The notes: generated by a model from the sequence alone, not told the origin. 64,000 nucleotides of DNA from Duganella sp. 1224 (GCF_013408245.1 NZ_JACBYS010000001.1:2108001-2172000); one strand, 5' to 3'. Shown: positions 46,139-56,392, numbered from the stretch's first letter. Translations and numbers: made by a program.

Positions 46139-48210
46139 GGCGTCCCCTCGCCCGCGGTCAGCTCCTGCACGCGCCGGGCCAGCGCGTCGGCGGCAAACGG
46201 CTTGGTGAGGATCTGCATGCCGCGCTCCAGGTGGCCGTGGTTGAGCACCGCGTGCTCGGCGTAGCCGGTGACGAACAGCACCGGCAGGTCGGGACGGCGG
46301 GCGCGGATGGCGTCGGCCAGCTGGCGCCCGGTCATGCCGTTGGGCATGCCGACGTCGGTCACCAGCAGGTCGATGTCCTGGTGCCCGGCGAACAGCGCCA
46401 GCGCCGACGGCCCGTCATCGGCCTCGATGACGTCATAGCCCAGGTCGTCCAGCATCTCGACCGCCACCGTGCGCACCAGCGGTTCGTCGTCCACCACCAG
46501 GATTTTCTTGCGCCACAGCGCCGGCGCCACGGCCACGCCGTCCGTCGCCGGCTCCTCCCAGACGCTGTCGCCGGCATGGCGCGGCAGCAGCAGGCAGACG
46601 GTGGCGCCCTGCCCCGGTTGCGAGGTGATCCACGCCGTGCCGCCCGACTGGCCGGCGAAACCGTACACCATCGACAGGCCCAGCCCGGTGCCCTGGCCGG
46701 CCGGCTTGGTGGTGAAGAACGGGTCGAAGGCGCGCGCCAGCACCTCGGCCGTCATGCCGACGCCGCTGTCGCCGACCGACAGCGCGACGTAGTCGCCGGC
46801 CGCCACGCCGCGCTCACGCGCGCGCGCGTCGTCCAGCGTCTGGTTGGCGGTGGCGATGGTCAGCCTGCCGCCGCCGGGCATGGCGTCGCGGGCGTTGATG
46901 CACAGGTTGAGCAAGGCGTTTTCCAGCTGGCCGATGTCGACGAAGGTGGTCCACAGGCCGTCCGCCGCCATGGTGTCGACGGCGATCGCCGGGCCGACGC
47001 TGCGGCACACCAGCTCGCGCATGCTGGCGACGATGCGGTTCAGGTTGGACGGCTTGGGGTCCAGCGTCTGCCGGCGCGAGAACGCCAGCAGGCGCTGGGT
47101 CAGCGCGGCGGCGCGCCGGACCGCCGACTGCGCGGCGCCCACGTGGCGCTCCAGGTCCAGCACGCGGCCCTGGCCGAGCCGGATCTTCATCAGCTCCAGG
47201 CTGCCGGCGACGCCGGCCAGGATGTTGTTGAAATCGTGCGCCAGGCCGCCGGTCAGCTGGCCCACCGCGTCCATCTTCTGCGACTGGCGCAGCGCCTCCT
47301 GCGCCTGCAGCAGCGCGGCGGTGCGCTCTTCCACGCGCTGCTCCAGCGTGTCGTTGAGCGCGCGCAGCGCGGCCAGCGCGCGGTCGCGCTCGGCCTCGAC
47401 CGCGCGCCGGCCCTCGATGTCGATCAGCACGCCGGGAAACGCCACCGGCGTGCCGTCGGCCGCCAGATCGACGCGGCCGTTGGCCTCCAGCCAGTAGTAG
47501 TTGCCGTCGTGGCGGCGGGTGCGGTACTGGTGCGAGTAGGCGCCGCCACGCTGCAACGACGCGGTCATGGCGGCGGCCAGGCCCGCGCGGTCGTCGGGAT
47601 GCACGGTGGCGACGATGTCAGCCAGCTTGAGGCCGGTGCGGCCGGTGGCGGCATCGAAGCCGAAGGCCTGGGCAAAGCCGTCGTCGACGCTGAACTGGTC
47701 GGCCGGCACATCCCAGAACCAGGTGCCGATGATGGCGCCGGCGGCCAGCGCCAGCTGCACCCGCTGCACATTCTCGTGCAGCGCCGCCTCGGTCATCTTG
47801 CGCGCGGTGATGTCGCGGAACAGCACCGCCACCTGGCCCAGCTCGACCGGGCCGGCGCGCCGCGCCGACACCTCGATATGGCGGCCGACCGCGCGGAATT
47901 CCTGCTCGAAGCGCGCGGTCTCGCCGGTGCGCAGCACGTGGCCGTACAGGTCGAGCCAGGTCTGGGCGTTGTCCGGCTCGATCTCGCGCAGGCGCTTGCC
48001 GACGATGCCGCGGATGCCGGTGTGGCGCTCGTAGCCGGAGTTGGCCTCGATGTGCAGGTAGTCGCTGAGCGGCCCGTGCGGGCCGTCGATGAACTGGATG
48101 ATGCAGAAACCGTCGTCAATGGCCTCCAGCAGCGCATGGCGCCGGACGCCACTTTGCGCCAGTTGCTCTTCCAGCGCGGCGCGGCTGAGCGATGCCAGGT
48201 CTGTATCCAA
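46129..48210 (-). CDS. PAS-containing hybrid histidine kinase with receiver domain
   Basis: The 693-residue soluble protein has two PAS domains (about 20-150 and 160-280, with VLFRDITARKMTEAAL between), a coiled-coil, the HisKA box LTGGLAHDFNNILAGVAGSL with the phosphoacceptor His, the ATPase N box NLCINARDAMPGGG and GTGLGLSMVYGF, and a C-terminal receiver domain (ILVVDDEPLVRTVAV, LLVTDVGMPNGMTG). There is no transmembrane region, so the signal is probably cytoplasmic. A helix-turn-helix output is absent; phosphotransfer to another protein is likely. Confidence 0.9.
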   Translation of the reverse strand: MDTDLASLSRAALEEQLAQSGVRRHALLEAIDDGFCIIQFIDGPHGPLSDYLHIEANSGYERHTGIRGIVGKRLREIEPDNAQTWLDLYGHVLRTGETARFEQEFRAVGRHIEVSARRAGPVELGQVAVLFRDITARKMTEAALHENVQRVQLALAAGAIIGTWFWDVPADQFSVDDGFAQAFGFDAATGRTGLKLADIVATVHPDDRAGLAAAMTASLQRGGAYSHQYRTRRHDGNYYWLEANGRVDLAADGTPVAFPGVLIDIEGRRAVEAERDRALAALRALNDTLEQRVEERTAALLQAQEALRQSQKMDAVGQLTGGLAHDFNNILAGVAGSLELMKIRLGQGRVLDLERHVGAAQSAVRRAAALTQRLLAFSRRQTLDPKPSNLNRIVASMRELVCRSVGPAIAVDTMAADGLWTTFVDIGQLENALLNLCINARDAMPGGGRLTIATANQTLDDARARERGVAAGDYVALSVGDSGVGMTAEVLARAFDPFFTTKPAGQGTGLGLSMVYGFAGQSGGTAWITSQPGQGATVCLLLPRHAGDSVWEEPATDGVAVAPALWRKKILVVDDEPLVRTVAVEMLDDLGYDVIEADDGPSALALFAGHQDIDLLVTDVGMPNGMTGRQLADAIRARRPDLPVLFVTGYAEHAVLNHGHLERGMQILTKPFAADALARRVQELTAGEGTPQR

Positions 48211-48252
48211 GGTGATGCCTTTCGTGGTGGCGACAAATATCGCCGTACGGCA

Positions 48253-48987
48253 TTATAGTCCCAGTCGTTCGCGGCAGCGTGCTGCGCAGCGCAGCAAGGC
48301 TGTCTCCACCGTCTTGCGCTGGCGCGCGTAACGCGCCGTGGGCAGCACCACCGAAATCCCCAGCAGCACGCCCTGGTGCACGCCCAGCGGCAAGCCGATG
48401 GCGCTGCGGCCCGGCGCGTGCTCCTCCAGGTCGTAGGCGAAGCCGCCGGCGCGGATGGCATCGATCTGCGCCAGCAGTTCCGGCATGCCGCCCACGGTGT
48501 TGTCCGTCAGCCGCGGCAACGGCGCGCCGGCGTACAGCGCCTCGATCTCCGCGTTGGACAGGCAGGCCAGCAGCGCCTTGCCGATCGCCATGGTGTAGGC
48601 CGGATAGGTGGCGCCGATGGTCGGCACCGCGCGCTCCGGCTGGTCGGACAGGAAACGGTCCATGAACAGCACCTCGCCGCCGCTCAGGGTCGACAGGTCG
48701 ACGGTTTCGTGGGTCTCCTCGAACAGGCCGTACAGCGCCGCCCGCAGTTCCTGCGCGATGCCGCTGCCGGGCAGCTCGCCGAGCCGGCGCAGCCCCCAGC
48801 CGGGCCGCACGCCGCCGGCGCCGGCCTGCACCAGATGCTCCATTTCCAGCGCGTCAACGATGCGCTGCACCGTCGACCGCGCCAGCCCGGTAGCGTTGGC
48901 CAGCTTGCCCAGACTGAGCCCGTCCGGCTGGGCGCCGACCGCGCGCAGGATCGCCGCCGCCCGGGCAATGACTTGTATGCCTTCCAT
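48253..48987 (-). CDS. IclR family transcriptional regulator
   Basis: The 244-residue protein has the IclR N-terminal winged helix (LSLGKLANATGLARSTVQRI) and an IclR effector domain (PTIGATYPAYTMAIGKALLA, GFAYDLEEHAPGRSAIGLPL). The start at 48987 follows AAGGAAAATCC. It is divergent from the MFS transporter at 49064. The 76-bp intergenic region contains two 17-bp imperfect palindromes, likely its binding sites. Confidence 0.9.
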   Translation of the reverse strand: MEGIQVIARAAAILRAVGAQPDGLSLGKLANATGLARSTVQRIVDALEMEHLVQAGAGGVRPGWGLRRLGELPGSGIAQELRAALYGLFEETHETVDLSTLSGGEVLFMDRFLSDQPERAVPTIGATYPAYTMAIGKALLACLSNAEIEALYAGAPLPRLTDNTVGGMPELLAQIDAIRAGGFAYDLEEHAPGRSAIGLPLGVHQGVLLGISVVLPTARYARQRKTVETALLRCAARCRERLGL

Positions 48988-49013
48988 CGTGGATTTTCCT
49001 TGTTCAGCAAACT

Positions 49014-49053
49014 GTATCGCATCGTGATACACTAGTGTACCGCATAACGATAC
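49014..49053. promoter_or_regulatory. Tandem palindromic operator between IclR and MFS genes
   Basis: Two 17-bp units, GTATCGCATCGTGATAC (49014-49030) and GTACCGCATAACGATAC (49037-49053), match at 13 of 17 positions. Each has dyad symmetry (GTATCG...CGATAC type) and they are 23 bp apart centre to centre. They lie between the divergent starts, so they are the probable IclR-type binding sites. Confidence 0.6.
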
Positions 49054-49063
49054 ACCTACTATT

Positions 49064-50293
49064 ATGTCACACCGCTACATCCGTTCCACCTCGCCCTTCT
49101 ACATAGTGATGCTGGGGCTGCTGTCGGCACTGCCGCCGCTGGCCATCGACATCGGCCTGCCCGCCATTCCGGCGCTGCAGAGCGCTTTCCACATCAGCAT
49201 CGGCGAGGCGACGCGGACGCTGACCATGTTCCTGCTCGGATTCTCGGTCGGGCCGATCCTGTTCGGGCCGCTGTCCGACCGCTATGGCCGCAAGCCGGTG
49301 CTGCTGGCCGGCCTGGCCTTGTTTTCGCTGGCCGCCTTTGCCTGCGCCTTCGCCGGCCAGATCGGCGAATTGCTGCTGGTGCGCCTGCTGCAAGGGGTGG
49401 CGGCCGGCGCGGCGGCGGCGCTGCCGGCCGCCATCATCCGCGACGTCTTCAGCGGCCACGCGGCGCTGACGCGCCAGTCCTACGTGGCGCTGGTCAACGC
49501 CGTGGCGCCGCTGGTGGCGCCGCTGATCGGCGCCACGCTGCTGCAATTCGGCAGCTGGCGGCTGATCTACCAGACGCTGGGCGCGATCGGCGTGCTGCTA
49601 CTGTTGCTGGCGGCCTGGGGCTACGAGGAAAGCCGGCCGGCCACCAACGCCGCGCCGCGCCGCCACGTGTTCGCCGACGCCCTGCACGCCTACGGCCAGG
49701 TGCTGCGCAACCGCCACTACCTGATCCACGCGGCGCTGGTGGCGGCCTCGTTCGGCACCATGTTCGCCTACATCACCGGCTCGTCGGCGGTGTTCATCGA
49801 CATGCTGGGCGTGTCCAGCACCACCTACGGCATGCTGTTCGCGCTGACGGCGGCCGGCACCATCGCCGGGGCCGCGGCCGGCGGCCGCCTGGCCCACGTG
49901 TGGGGCGCCGACCGCCTGCTGCTGGTCGGCGTGCTCGGCTCCGGCGCCATCAGCCTGGTGCTGCTGCTGGCGGCCGCCGCCGGCGCCGGCTCGGTGCCGG
50001 TGGTGGCCGCCTGCGTGGTGCTGAGCAATGTCTGCGCCGGCCTGGTCATGCCGAACGCCACCCACCAGGCGCTGGCGACGGTGGGCAATGTGGCCGGCAG
50101 CGCGGCCGCCCTGCTGCGCTCGCTGCAGATGCTGGCCGGCGCCGCCGCCGGCGCGCTGGTCGGCCTGTTGGCCGGCAACCAGTTGACGGTGATGGCGACC
50201 GTGATGGCGCTGGCCGCCGTCGGCGGCGTGGCGCTGCTGCTGGTCAGGCAGGCGCTGCTGCGTGCAGCGCCCAGCCCGGCGGATGGCCGATGA
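49064..50293 (+). CDS. Bcr/CflA family multidrug MFS transporter
   Basis: The 409-residue membrane protein has 12 hydrophobic segments. The DHA1 Bcr/CflA signature is LPPLAIDIGLPAIPALQSAF in the first helix and GPLSDRYGRKPVLLAGLALF between helices 2 and 3. The substrate is unknown; members export drugs or amino-acid/peptide derivatives. It is divergent from the IclR gene that probably regulates it. The 3' end overlaps the convergent LysR by 50 bp. Confidence 0.9.
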   Translation: MSHRYIRSTSPFYIVMLGLLSALPPLAIDIGLPAIPALQSAFHISIGEATRTLTMFLLGFSVGPILFGPLSDRYGRKPVLLAGLALFSLAAFACAFAGQIGELLLVRLLQGVAAGAAAALPAAIIRDVFSGHAALTRQSYVALVNAVAPLVAPLIGATLLQFGSWRLIYQTLGAIGVLLLLLAAWGYEESRPATNAAPRRHVFADALHAYGQVLRNRHYLIHAALVAASFGTMFAYITGSSAVFIDMLGVSSTTYGMLFALTAAGTIAGAAAGGRLAHVWGADRLLLVGVLGSGAISLVLLLAAAAGAGSVPVVAACVVLSNVCAGLVMPNATHQALATVGNVAGSAAALLRSLQMLAGAAAGALVGLLAGNQLTVMATVMALAAVGGVALLLVRQALLRAAPSPADGR

Positions 50294-51179
50294 AGGCGCG
50301 CAGCCCGTCCAGCAGCGCCGTCACGCGCGCCGGCGGCTGGCGCAGCGCGCGCAGCGCGTAGATGCCGGTGCTGGCCTGCGGCTGCGCCGACCACTCGGGA
50401 AACAGTTGCACCAGGTGGCCGGCCTTGACGTCCGGCCCCACCACCCAGTCCGGCAGGTAGGCCACGCCCATGCCCTCTTGCGCCGCCAGCCGCATGCCCT
50501 CGAAGTCGTCGCAGGCGAACACCGGCTGCGCCGCGCAGGCGCGCGCCGGCTGGCCCAGCACGCCGGACCAGCACAGCAGGTCGGCGCCATGCAGCTTGTC
50601 GATCAGGCGGTGGCGGCACAGGTCGGCCAGCGCGGCCGGGGCGCCGGCGCGCGCCAGGTAGGCCGGGCTGGCGCACAGGATGCGGGTCTGGGTGGCGATG
50701 CGCGTGCCGATCAGCGCGCTGTCGGCGATGTCGCCGATGCGGATCACCAGGTCCAGCCGCTCGGCCACCGGGTCGGCCAGGCGCTCGGTCAGGTCCAGCT
50801 CCAGCCGCAGCTCGGGATACTGGCGCGCCAGCTCGCCCATCACCGGCAGCACGTAGCGTTTGCCAAAGGTGGGGAAGCAGGCCACCCGCAGCGTGCCGGT
50901 GACCGCGCCCTTCATCGACGCCAGCTCCTGCTGGGCGTCGGCCAGCGAATCGAGAATCTGGCGCGCGCGGATCAGCAGCGCCTCGCCGGCGTCGGTCAGC
51001 GTCAGCAGGCGGGTCGAGCGCAGGAACAGCGGCGTGTCCAGGTGCTCTTCCAGCATATCGATCTGGCGCCCGATCGACGACGGCGTGCGGCCGCGGCGCC
51101 GCCCCGCGCCCGAGAAGCTGCCCTCGCGCGCGACATCGACAAACACGCCCAGAAATTCCGCAAATTTTTCCGACTGCAT
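50244..51179 (-). CDS. LysR family transcriptional regulator
   Basis: The 311-residue protein has a LysR HTH (FSGAGRRRGRTPSSIGRQID) and an effector domain with GTLRVACFPTFGKRYVLPVM. It is divergent from the molybdopterin dehydrogenase operon, 201 bp apart, and is the likely regulator. The start MQSEKFAEF at 51179 is chosen because the HTH begins about 10 residues later as in the family. The 3' end overlaps the MFS gene. Confidence 0.9.
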   Translation of the reverse strand: MQSEKFAEFLGVFVDVAREGSFSGAGRRRGRTPSSIGRQIDMLEEHLDTPLFLRSTRLLTLTDAGEALLIRARQILDSLADAQQELASMKGAVTGTLRVACFPTFGKRYVLPVMGELARQYPELRLELDLTERLADPVAERLDLVIRIGDIADSALIGTRIATQTRILCASPAYLARAGAPAALADLCRHRLIDKLHGADLLCWSGVLGQPARACAAQPVFACDDFEGMRLAAQEGMGVAYLPDWVVGPDVKAGHLVQLFPEWSAQPQASTGIYALRALRQPPARVTALLDGLRAFIGHPPGWALHAAAPA

Positions 51180-51380
51180 CAGTACGCTCCTTTGGTCTCC
51201 TCCGCATGCTAGCAAACCCGGCCGCGCGCGCCTACCGATAGATGGATAGGGACACCCGCATTCAGGGAGCCGGCACCTATGCAAAAGGTGCACAACGGCT
51301 TACCGCAAATAGCTGATTATCGCGCCGCCGGAACATTGCTAGTCTAGAAAAAGTCTTTCCCACTTTTTCAGGAGTCGCGC

Positions 51381-51887
51381 ATGCCCCTCACCCTCAAGAT
51401 CAACGGCCACCCGCACACGGTGGACATCGAAGGCGACACGCCGCTGCTGTGGGTGATCCGCGACGTCATCGGCATGACCGGCACCAAGTTCGGCTGCGGC
51501 ATCGCCCAGTGCGGCGCCTGCACGGTCCACCTCGACGGCGAGCCGGTGCGCGCCTGCGTGCTGCCGGTGTCGGCCGTCGGCGCGCGCGAGGTGACCACCA
51601 TCGAGGCGGTCGGCGCCACCGACACCGGCAAGCGCATCCAGGATGCCTGGCTGGCGGTGGACGTGGTGCAGTGCGGCTACTGCCAGTCGGGCCAGATCAT
51701 GTCGGCGGCGGCGCTGCTCAAGCGCAATCCGGCGCCCAGCGACGCCGACATCGACGCCGCCATGTCCGGCAACCTGTGCCGCTGCGCCACCTACGTGCGC
51801 ATCCGCGCCGCCATCAAGCAGGCCGCCAGCGGCAAAATCGCCGTGCCGCAGGCCATCCCGGTGCACGCGATCGGAGGGCGCAAATGA
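51381..51887 (+). CDS. (2Fe-2S) subunit of a molybdenum aldehyde/isoquinoline-type dehydrogenase
   Basis: The 168-residue protein has two [2Fe-2S] clusters. The plant-ferredoxin-type cluster is [17 protein letters not shown] with a later Cys, and the C-terminal helical cluster is [11 protein letters not shown] plus NLCRCATY. This is the small (IorA/CoxS-like) subunit of xanthine-oxidase-family hydroxylases. It transfers electrons from the molybdopterin subunit to the cytochrome. The stop overlaps the next start by 4 bp (ATGA). No signal peptide; export may be with the Tat-linked partner. Confidence 0.92.
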   Translation: MPLTLKINGHPHTVDIEGDTPLLWVIRDVIGMTGTKFGCGIAQCGACTVHLDGEPVRACVLPVSAVGAREVTTIEAVGATDTGKRIQDAWLAVDVVQCGYCQSGQIMSAAALLKRNPAPSDADIDAAMSGNLCRCATYVRIRAAIKQAASGKIAVPQAIPVHAIGGRK

Positions 51888-54082
51888 GCAACGCTGCCGT
51901 CTCCCCGAAACGCCGTCAGCTGCTGGCGGCCGGCGGCCTGTCGGTCGCCTTCGTCTGGCTGGGCGCGCAGAAGCCGGCCAGCGCCGCGCTGACGCCGCAC
52001 CGCCAGGCCGCCGATGCCGCCGCCGCGGCCGTCGATGGCGCGCCAGCCTTCGCGCCCAACGCCCTGATCCGCATCGACGCCAGCGGCGCCATCCGCCTGG
52101 TGATGCCGATGGTGGAAATGGGCCAGTCCATCTACACCGGCTCGGCCATGCTGCTGGCCGAGGAACTGGACGTCGGCCTGGACCAGATCCAGCTCGAACA
52201 CGCGCCGGCCAGCGACGAGCTGTACGGCATGAAGCTGCTCAAGGGCCAGATCACCGGCGGCTCCACCAGCACCCGCAGCACCTACACCGAGCTGCGCGAG
52301 GCCGGCGCGGTGGCGCGGGCGCTGCTGGTGGCCGCCGCCGCCGCGCAATGGAAAGTGGCGCCGGACAGCTGCACGGTCGAGCGCGGCGTGATTTTCCACC
52401 GCGCTTCCGGCCGCAGCCTGCCGTACGCGCGGGTGGCGGCAGCCGCCAGCAAGCTGCCCGATCCGGGCCAGGTCAAACTCAAGCAGCCGAGCGAATTCCG
52501 CCTGATCGGCAAGCCGATGGCGCGCCTCGACGCCGCCGACAAGGTGCTGGGCCTGACCAAGTTCGGCATCGACGTCAGCGTGCCCGGCATGCGCGTCGCC
52601 ACCGTCCAGGCCTGCCCGACGCGCGGCGGCAAGCTGGCCCGCGTGGACGAGCGCAAGGCGCGCGCCGTGCCGGGCGTGATCGACGTGCTGCGCATCGACA
52701 ACGCGGTGGCGGTGGTCGCCCAGCACTTCTGGGCCGCCAAGCGCGGCCTGGAACTGCTGGACATCACCTGGGACCACGGTCCCAACGCCAGCCTCAGCAC
52801 CAGGCAACTGCGTGACAGCCTGGCCGCCAGCCAGGCCAGCGGCAAGGCCGTGGTCGGCCGCGAGGTGGGCAGCCAGCCACAGGGCGAGCTGATCCAGGCC
52901 ACCTACAAGTTGCCGATGCTGGCGCACGCGACCATGGAGCCGCTCAACGCCACCGTCCACGTCACGCCCGAGCGCTGCGACATCTGGGCCGGCACGCAGG
53001 TGCCGACGCGCGTGGTGGCCAACGCCGCCAAGCTGACCGGGCTGCCGGTGGACAAGGTCACGCTGCACCCGCAATACCTCGGCGGCGGCTTCGGCCGCCG
53101 GCTGGAAACCGACTACGTCGACCAGGCCGTGGCGTTCGCCAAACTGGCGCCCTATCCGCTCAAGGTGATCTGGACCCGCGAGGAAGACGTCCGCCACGAC
53201 ATCGTGCGGCCGATGTACCACGACGTGATTTCCGCCGTGGTGGACGCGCAGGGCAAGCCGGTCTGGTTTGGCGACCGCATCTGCAGCGCCACCGTGCTGG
53301 GCCGCTGGCGTCCCGGCGCCATGCGCGCCGACGGCATGGACCGCGACGCCATCGAATGCGCCGCCGACCTGCCCTACGCCGTGCCCAACCTGAAGGTGGA
53401 ATGGGTGCGCCACGACATGCCGCCGGGGCTGGTGGTCGGCTGGTGGCGCGGCGTCGGCGCGCTGCACAACCTGTTCATCGTCGAAAGCTTCTTCGACGAG
53501 CTGGCGCACCGCGCCAAGGCCGACCCGGTCGCCTGGCGCAAGGCGCTGCTGCGCAACAACCCGCGCACCACGCGCGTGCTGGAACTGGCCGCGGCCAAAA
53601 TGGGCTGGGGCGCGCCGCTGCCGCCGCGCGTCGGCCGCGGCGTGGCACTCGGCGAACCGTTCGGCACCAAGGTGTGCGCGATGGTGGAGGTGGAAGTCAG
53701 CCCGCAGGGCGACGTGCGGCTGCGGCGCGCCGTGGTGGCGGTCGACTGCGGCGTGCCGGTCAACACCGGCTCGATCGAGGCGCAGATCCAGGGCGGCCTG
53801 CTGTTCGGCCTGAGCGCGGCGCTGTACAACGAGATCACCATCGAACACGGCGCCGTCCAGCAAAGCAACTTCAACGACTACCGCATGATACGCATGAACG
53901 AGACCCCCGCCATCGAAGTCCACATCGTCCCCAGTACCGAGGCGCCCGGCGGCATCGGCGAAGTGGGCACCGCCATCGCCGCGCCGGCGCTGGCCAACGC
54001 CATCTACGCCGCCACCGGCGTGCGCCTGCGCGAACTGCCGATCCGGCGCGAGCAACTGGCGCGGAAAGGCGGTGCGGCATGA
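51884..54082 (+). CDS. Molybdopterin-binding large subunit (IorB-like aldehyde dehydrogenase)
   Basis: The 732-residue protein has an N-terminal twin-arginine-like signal ([20 protein letters not shown]) and the molybdopterin domains of the xanthine-oxidase family in the IorB arrangement. Motifs include [34 protein letters not shown] and the C-terminal [20 protein letters not shown], which contains the conserved catalytic Glu. It oxidises an aldehyde or N-heterocycle by hydroxylation. The substrate is not known. It sits between the 2Fe-2S subunit and the cytochrome, with 4-bp overlaps on both sides. Confidence 0.92.
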   Translation: MSNAAVSPKRRQLLAAGGLSVAFVWLGAQKPASAALTPHRQAADAAAAAVDGAPAFAPNALIRIDASGAIRLVMPMVEMGQSIYTGSAMLLAEELDVGLDQIQLEHAPASDELYGMKLLKGQITGGSTSTRSTYTELREAGAVARALLVAAAAAQWKVAPDSCTVERGVIFHRASGRSLPYARVAAAASKLPDPGQVKLKQPSEFRLIGKPMARLDAADKVLGLTKFGIDVSVPGMRVATVQACPTRGGKLARVDERKARAVPGVIDVLRIDNAVAVVAQHFWAAKRGLELLDITWDHGPNASLSTRQLRDSLAASQASGKAVVGREVGSQPQGELIQATYKLPMLAHATMEPLNATVHVTPERCDIWAGTQVPTRVVANAAKLTGLPVDKVTLHPQYLGGGFGRRLETDYVDQAVAFAKLAPYPLKVIWTREEDVRHDIVRPMYHDVISAVVDAQGKPVWFGDRICSATVLGRWRPGAMRADGMDRDAIECAADLPYAVPNLKVEWVRHDMPPGLVVGWWRGVGALHNLFIVESFFDELAHRAKADPVAWRKALLRNNPRTTRVLELAAAKMGWGAPLPPRVGRGVALGEPFGTKVCAMVEVEVSPQGDVRLRRAVVAVDCGVPVNTGSIEAQIQGGLLFGLSAALYNEITIEHGAVQQSNFNDYRMIRMNETPAIEVHIVPSTEAPGGIGEVGTAIAAPALANAIYAATGVRLRELPIRREQLARKGGAA

Positions 54083-55383
54083 AACGCGGCCTGCTCCTGA
54101 TCCCGGTCAGCGTGGCGATTGTCGGCGTGGCCGCCTACGCCTGGCTGACCCGTTCCGATCCCGCGCCCGGCACCGCGCCCATGCTGCATGGCGCGCTGGC
54201 CACGGCGCCGCAGATCCAGCGCGGCGAATACCTGGCGCGCGCGGCCGATTGCGTGGCCTGCCACACCGTCGAGGGCGGCAAGCCGTTTGCCGGCGGGTTG
54301 CCGTTCAAGCTGCCGTTCGGCACGCTGTACTCGTCCAACATCACGCCGGACAAGAAAACCGGCATCGGCAACTGGAGCGACGACGACTTCGTCCGCGCCC
54401 TGCACGACGGCGTGCGCCACGACGGCCAGCGCCTGTACCCGGCCTTCCCGTACACCTCGTACACGTTGCTGAGCCGCGACGACGTGCTGGCCATCAAGGC
54501 CTATCTGTTCAGCCTGCCGCCGGTGGAACAAACGACGCGCGCGCCGGACCTGTCGTTCCCGTTCAACCAGCGCTGGGCGATGGGCTTGTGGAACGCCGCC
54601 TTCTTCCGCAGCCAGCGCTACACGCCGGCCGCCGACAAATCGCCCGAGTGGAACCGCGGCGCCTACCTGGCGATCGGCCTGGCCCACTGCGCGGAATGCC
54701 ACACGCCGCGCAACATCGGCTTCGCGCTCGATCACCGCAACGAATTGGCCGGCGCCGTGGTCAACGGCTGGCAGGCGCCCAACATCACCGCCGACACCGA
54801 GCACGGCATCGGCAAGTGGACCGACGCCGACCTCTACCAGTACCTGCGCTTCGGCCACGCCGCCGGCCACGGCGCTGCGTCGGGACCGATGGGCGAAGCG
54901 GTGGAAAACAGCCTGCAATACCTGGACCCGCAGGACACGCGCGACTTGATCACCTACCTGCGCAGCGTACCGGCGCGCGCCGGCGCCGAACCGGTCAGCG
55001 TCAACGCCAGGCCGGACAGCGCGGCTGCCTCCACCGCCTACACGCCGGCGCCCAACACGCCAGCCGACCTGCAAAACGGCCTGCGGCTGTTTGAAAGCAG
55101 TTGCGCCAGCTGCCACCAGTGGAACGGCGGCGCGCCGCAAACGCCGTACGCCGCGCTGCTGGGGGCGCGCTCGGTCAACGATCCGTCCGGCCGCAACGTC
55201 ATGCAAATCATCCTGCATGGCAACAAGATGCGCGTTGCGGGACAGGATGTGTTCATGCCGTCGTTCGGCGCCGCCTTCACCGACGCTGAAATCGCGCAAC
55301 TGAGCAACTACGTGATCTACCAGTTCGGCGGCAAACCGGGCAAGGTCACGGCCGACATGGTGGCGGCGCAACGCAAGAACTAG
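54079..55383 (+). CDS. Tri-heme cytochrome c subunit of the dehydrogenase
   Basis: The 434-residue protein has an N-terminal membrane anchor/signal (LLLIPVSVAIVGVAAYAWL) and three CxxCH heme c sites: CVACH, CAECH and CASCH. This is the layout of the membrane cytochrome partner in IorAB-type and alcohol dehydrogenase systems. It accepts electrons from the 2Fe-2S subunit and feeds the respiratory chain. It overlaps the large subunit by 4 bp, completing the operon. Confidence 0.92.
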   Translation: MKRGLLLIPVSVAIVGVAAYAWLTRSDPAPGTAPMLHGALATAPQIQRGEYLARAADCVACHTVEGGKPFAGGLPFKLPFGTLYSSNITPDKKTGIGNWSDDDFVRALHDGVRHDGQRLYPAFPYTSYTLLSRDDVLAIKAYLFSLPPVEQTTRAPDLSFPFNQRWAMGLWNAAFFRSQRYTPAADKSPEWNRGAYLAIGLAHCAECHTPRNIGFALDHRNELAGAVVNGWQAPNITADTEHGIGKWTDADLYQYLRFGHAAGHGAASGPMGEAVENSLQYLDPQDTRDLITYLRSVPARAGAEPVSVNARPDSAAASTAYTPAPNTPADLQNGLRLFESSCASCHQWNGGAPQTPYAALLGARSVNDPSGRNVMQIILHGNKMRVAGQDVFMPSFGAAFTDAEIAQLSNYVIYQFGGKPGKVTADMVAAQRKN

Positions 55384-55469
55384 CGGCATCACGTGGTACG
55401 AGCGCTGGCGAACATCGCGCGGCGCGCGCTGCGCGTACCATGGGCGGTACTTTCGATATCGGTGCCATC

Positions 55470-55748
55470 ATGACGTTACCAGACAGCAATCGCCTCGTTG
55501 CCCATATCCTGCCGGTGCGCGAACGCGCCTTCCACGCGCCGCATTTCCGGCAGACGCAAGCGCCAGTGCTGCGTCTCGCCAACCGCCAGGACCAGCAGGC
55601 AGCCGCCATCATCGACGCCGGCATCCGCTGTCTGCTGCAACGGGGCAGCCACGCGGCGGTGGATTACTTGTGCGAGCAAGGCATCTCGCTGCGCATCATC
55701 GGCCGCGTGCTGTTCCGGCCGCACCTGCGCCGGGCGCTGCCCGCCTGA
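55470..55748 (+). CDS. Small hypothetical protein
   Basis: The 92-residue frame from the ATG at 55470 has no recognised domain. It contains a possible helix pair (AAAIIDAGIRCLLQRGSHAA and VDYLCEQGISLRIIGRVLFR). It follows the dehydrogenase operon by 87 bp and is convergent with the DedA gene, 2 bp apart. A weak ribosome site is visible. Confidence 0.5.
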   Translation: MTLPDSNRLVAHILPVRERAFHAPHFRQTQAPVLRLANRQDQQAAAIIDAGIRCLLQRGSHAAVDYLCEQGISLRIIGRVLFRPHLRRALPA

Positions 55749-55750
55749 AC

Positions 55751-56392
55751 TCAGGCCGTGCGGCGCGAGCGCAGCCAGCCCGCGATGGCCGGCATAATCG
55801 ACAGCACCACAATGCCCAGCACCACCGCCGTCAGGTTGCGGCTGATCCAGGGAATGTTGCCGAACAGGTAGCCAGCCGCCACCAGGCTGCCGATCCACAG
55901 GAAGGCGCCGGTCACGTTATAGGTCAAAAACACCTTGCGCGGCATCGCGCCCAGGGCCGCCACGAACGGCGCCAGCGTGCGCACGATCGGCACGAAGCGG
56001 GCCAGGATGATGGTCTTGCCGCCGTGGGTATTGAAGAAGTTCTGCGTGTGCTGGATATGTTCGGGCTTAACGAACGGAATTTTGCTGGTATCCAGCGCCT
56101 TGCGCCGGAACCACGCGCCGATGCTGAAGTTGAGCGCGTCCCCGGCCACGGCGGCGATAAATAGCAGCACGCACAGCGTCAGTGGATCGAGCAAACCCTT
56201 GGCCGCCAGCGCGCCGGCGATGAACAGCAGCGAATCGCCGGGCAGGAACGGCATGACGATCACGCCGGTTTCGATAAAGATCACCAGGAACAGCACCAGA
56301 TAGACCCAGTCGCCGTGCGCATCGATCAACTCCAGCAAATGCGCATCGAGGTGGATAAACCATGCCATCAGCGTGGCCAGCAACGCTTCCAT
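55751..56392 (-). CDS. DedA family membrane protein
   Basis: The 213-residue protein has four or five membrane helices and the DedA signature, including FIETGVIVMPFLPGDSLLFI and GDALNFSIGAWFRRKAL, then GGKTIILARFVPIVRTLAPF. DedA proteins are proton-coupled lipid scramblase/flippase-like proteins needed for normal envelope and division. The gene is alone, transcribed away from the unknown gene at 56457. Confidence 0.92.
   Translation of the reverse strand: MEALLATLMAWFIHLDAHLLELIDAHGDWVYLVLFLVIFIETGVIVMPFLPGDSLLFIAGALAAKGLLDPLTLCVLLFIAAVAGDALNFSIGAWFRRKALDTSKIPFVKPEHIQHTQNFFNTHGGKTIILARFVPIVRTLAPFVAALGAMPRKVFLTYNVTGAFLWIGSLVAAGYLFGNIPWISRNLTAVVLGIVVLSIMPAIAGWLRSRRTA

Noticed and set aside
46231..48258. 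A 675-codon open frame antisense to the hybrid kinase
   Set aside because: Same reason; the sense-strand kinase has full domain motifs.
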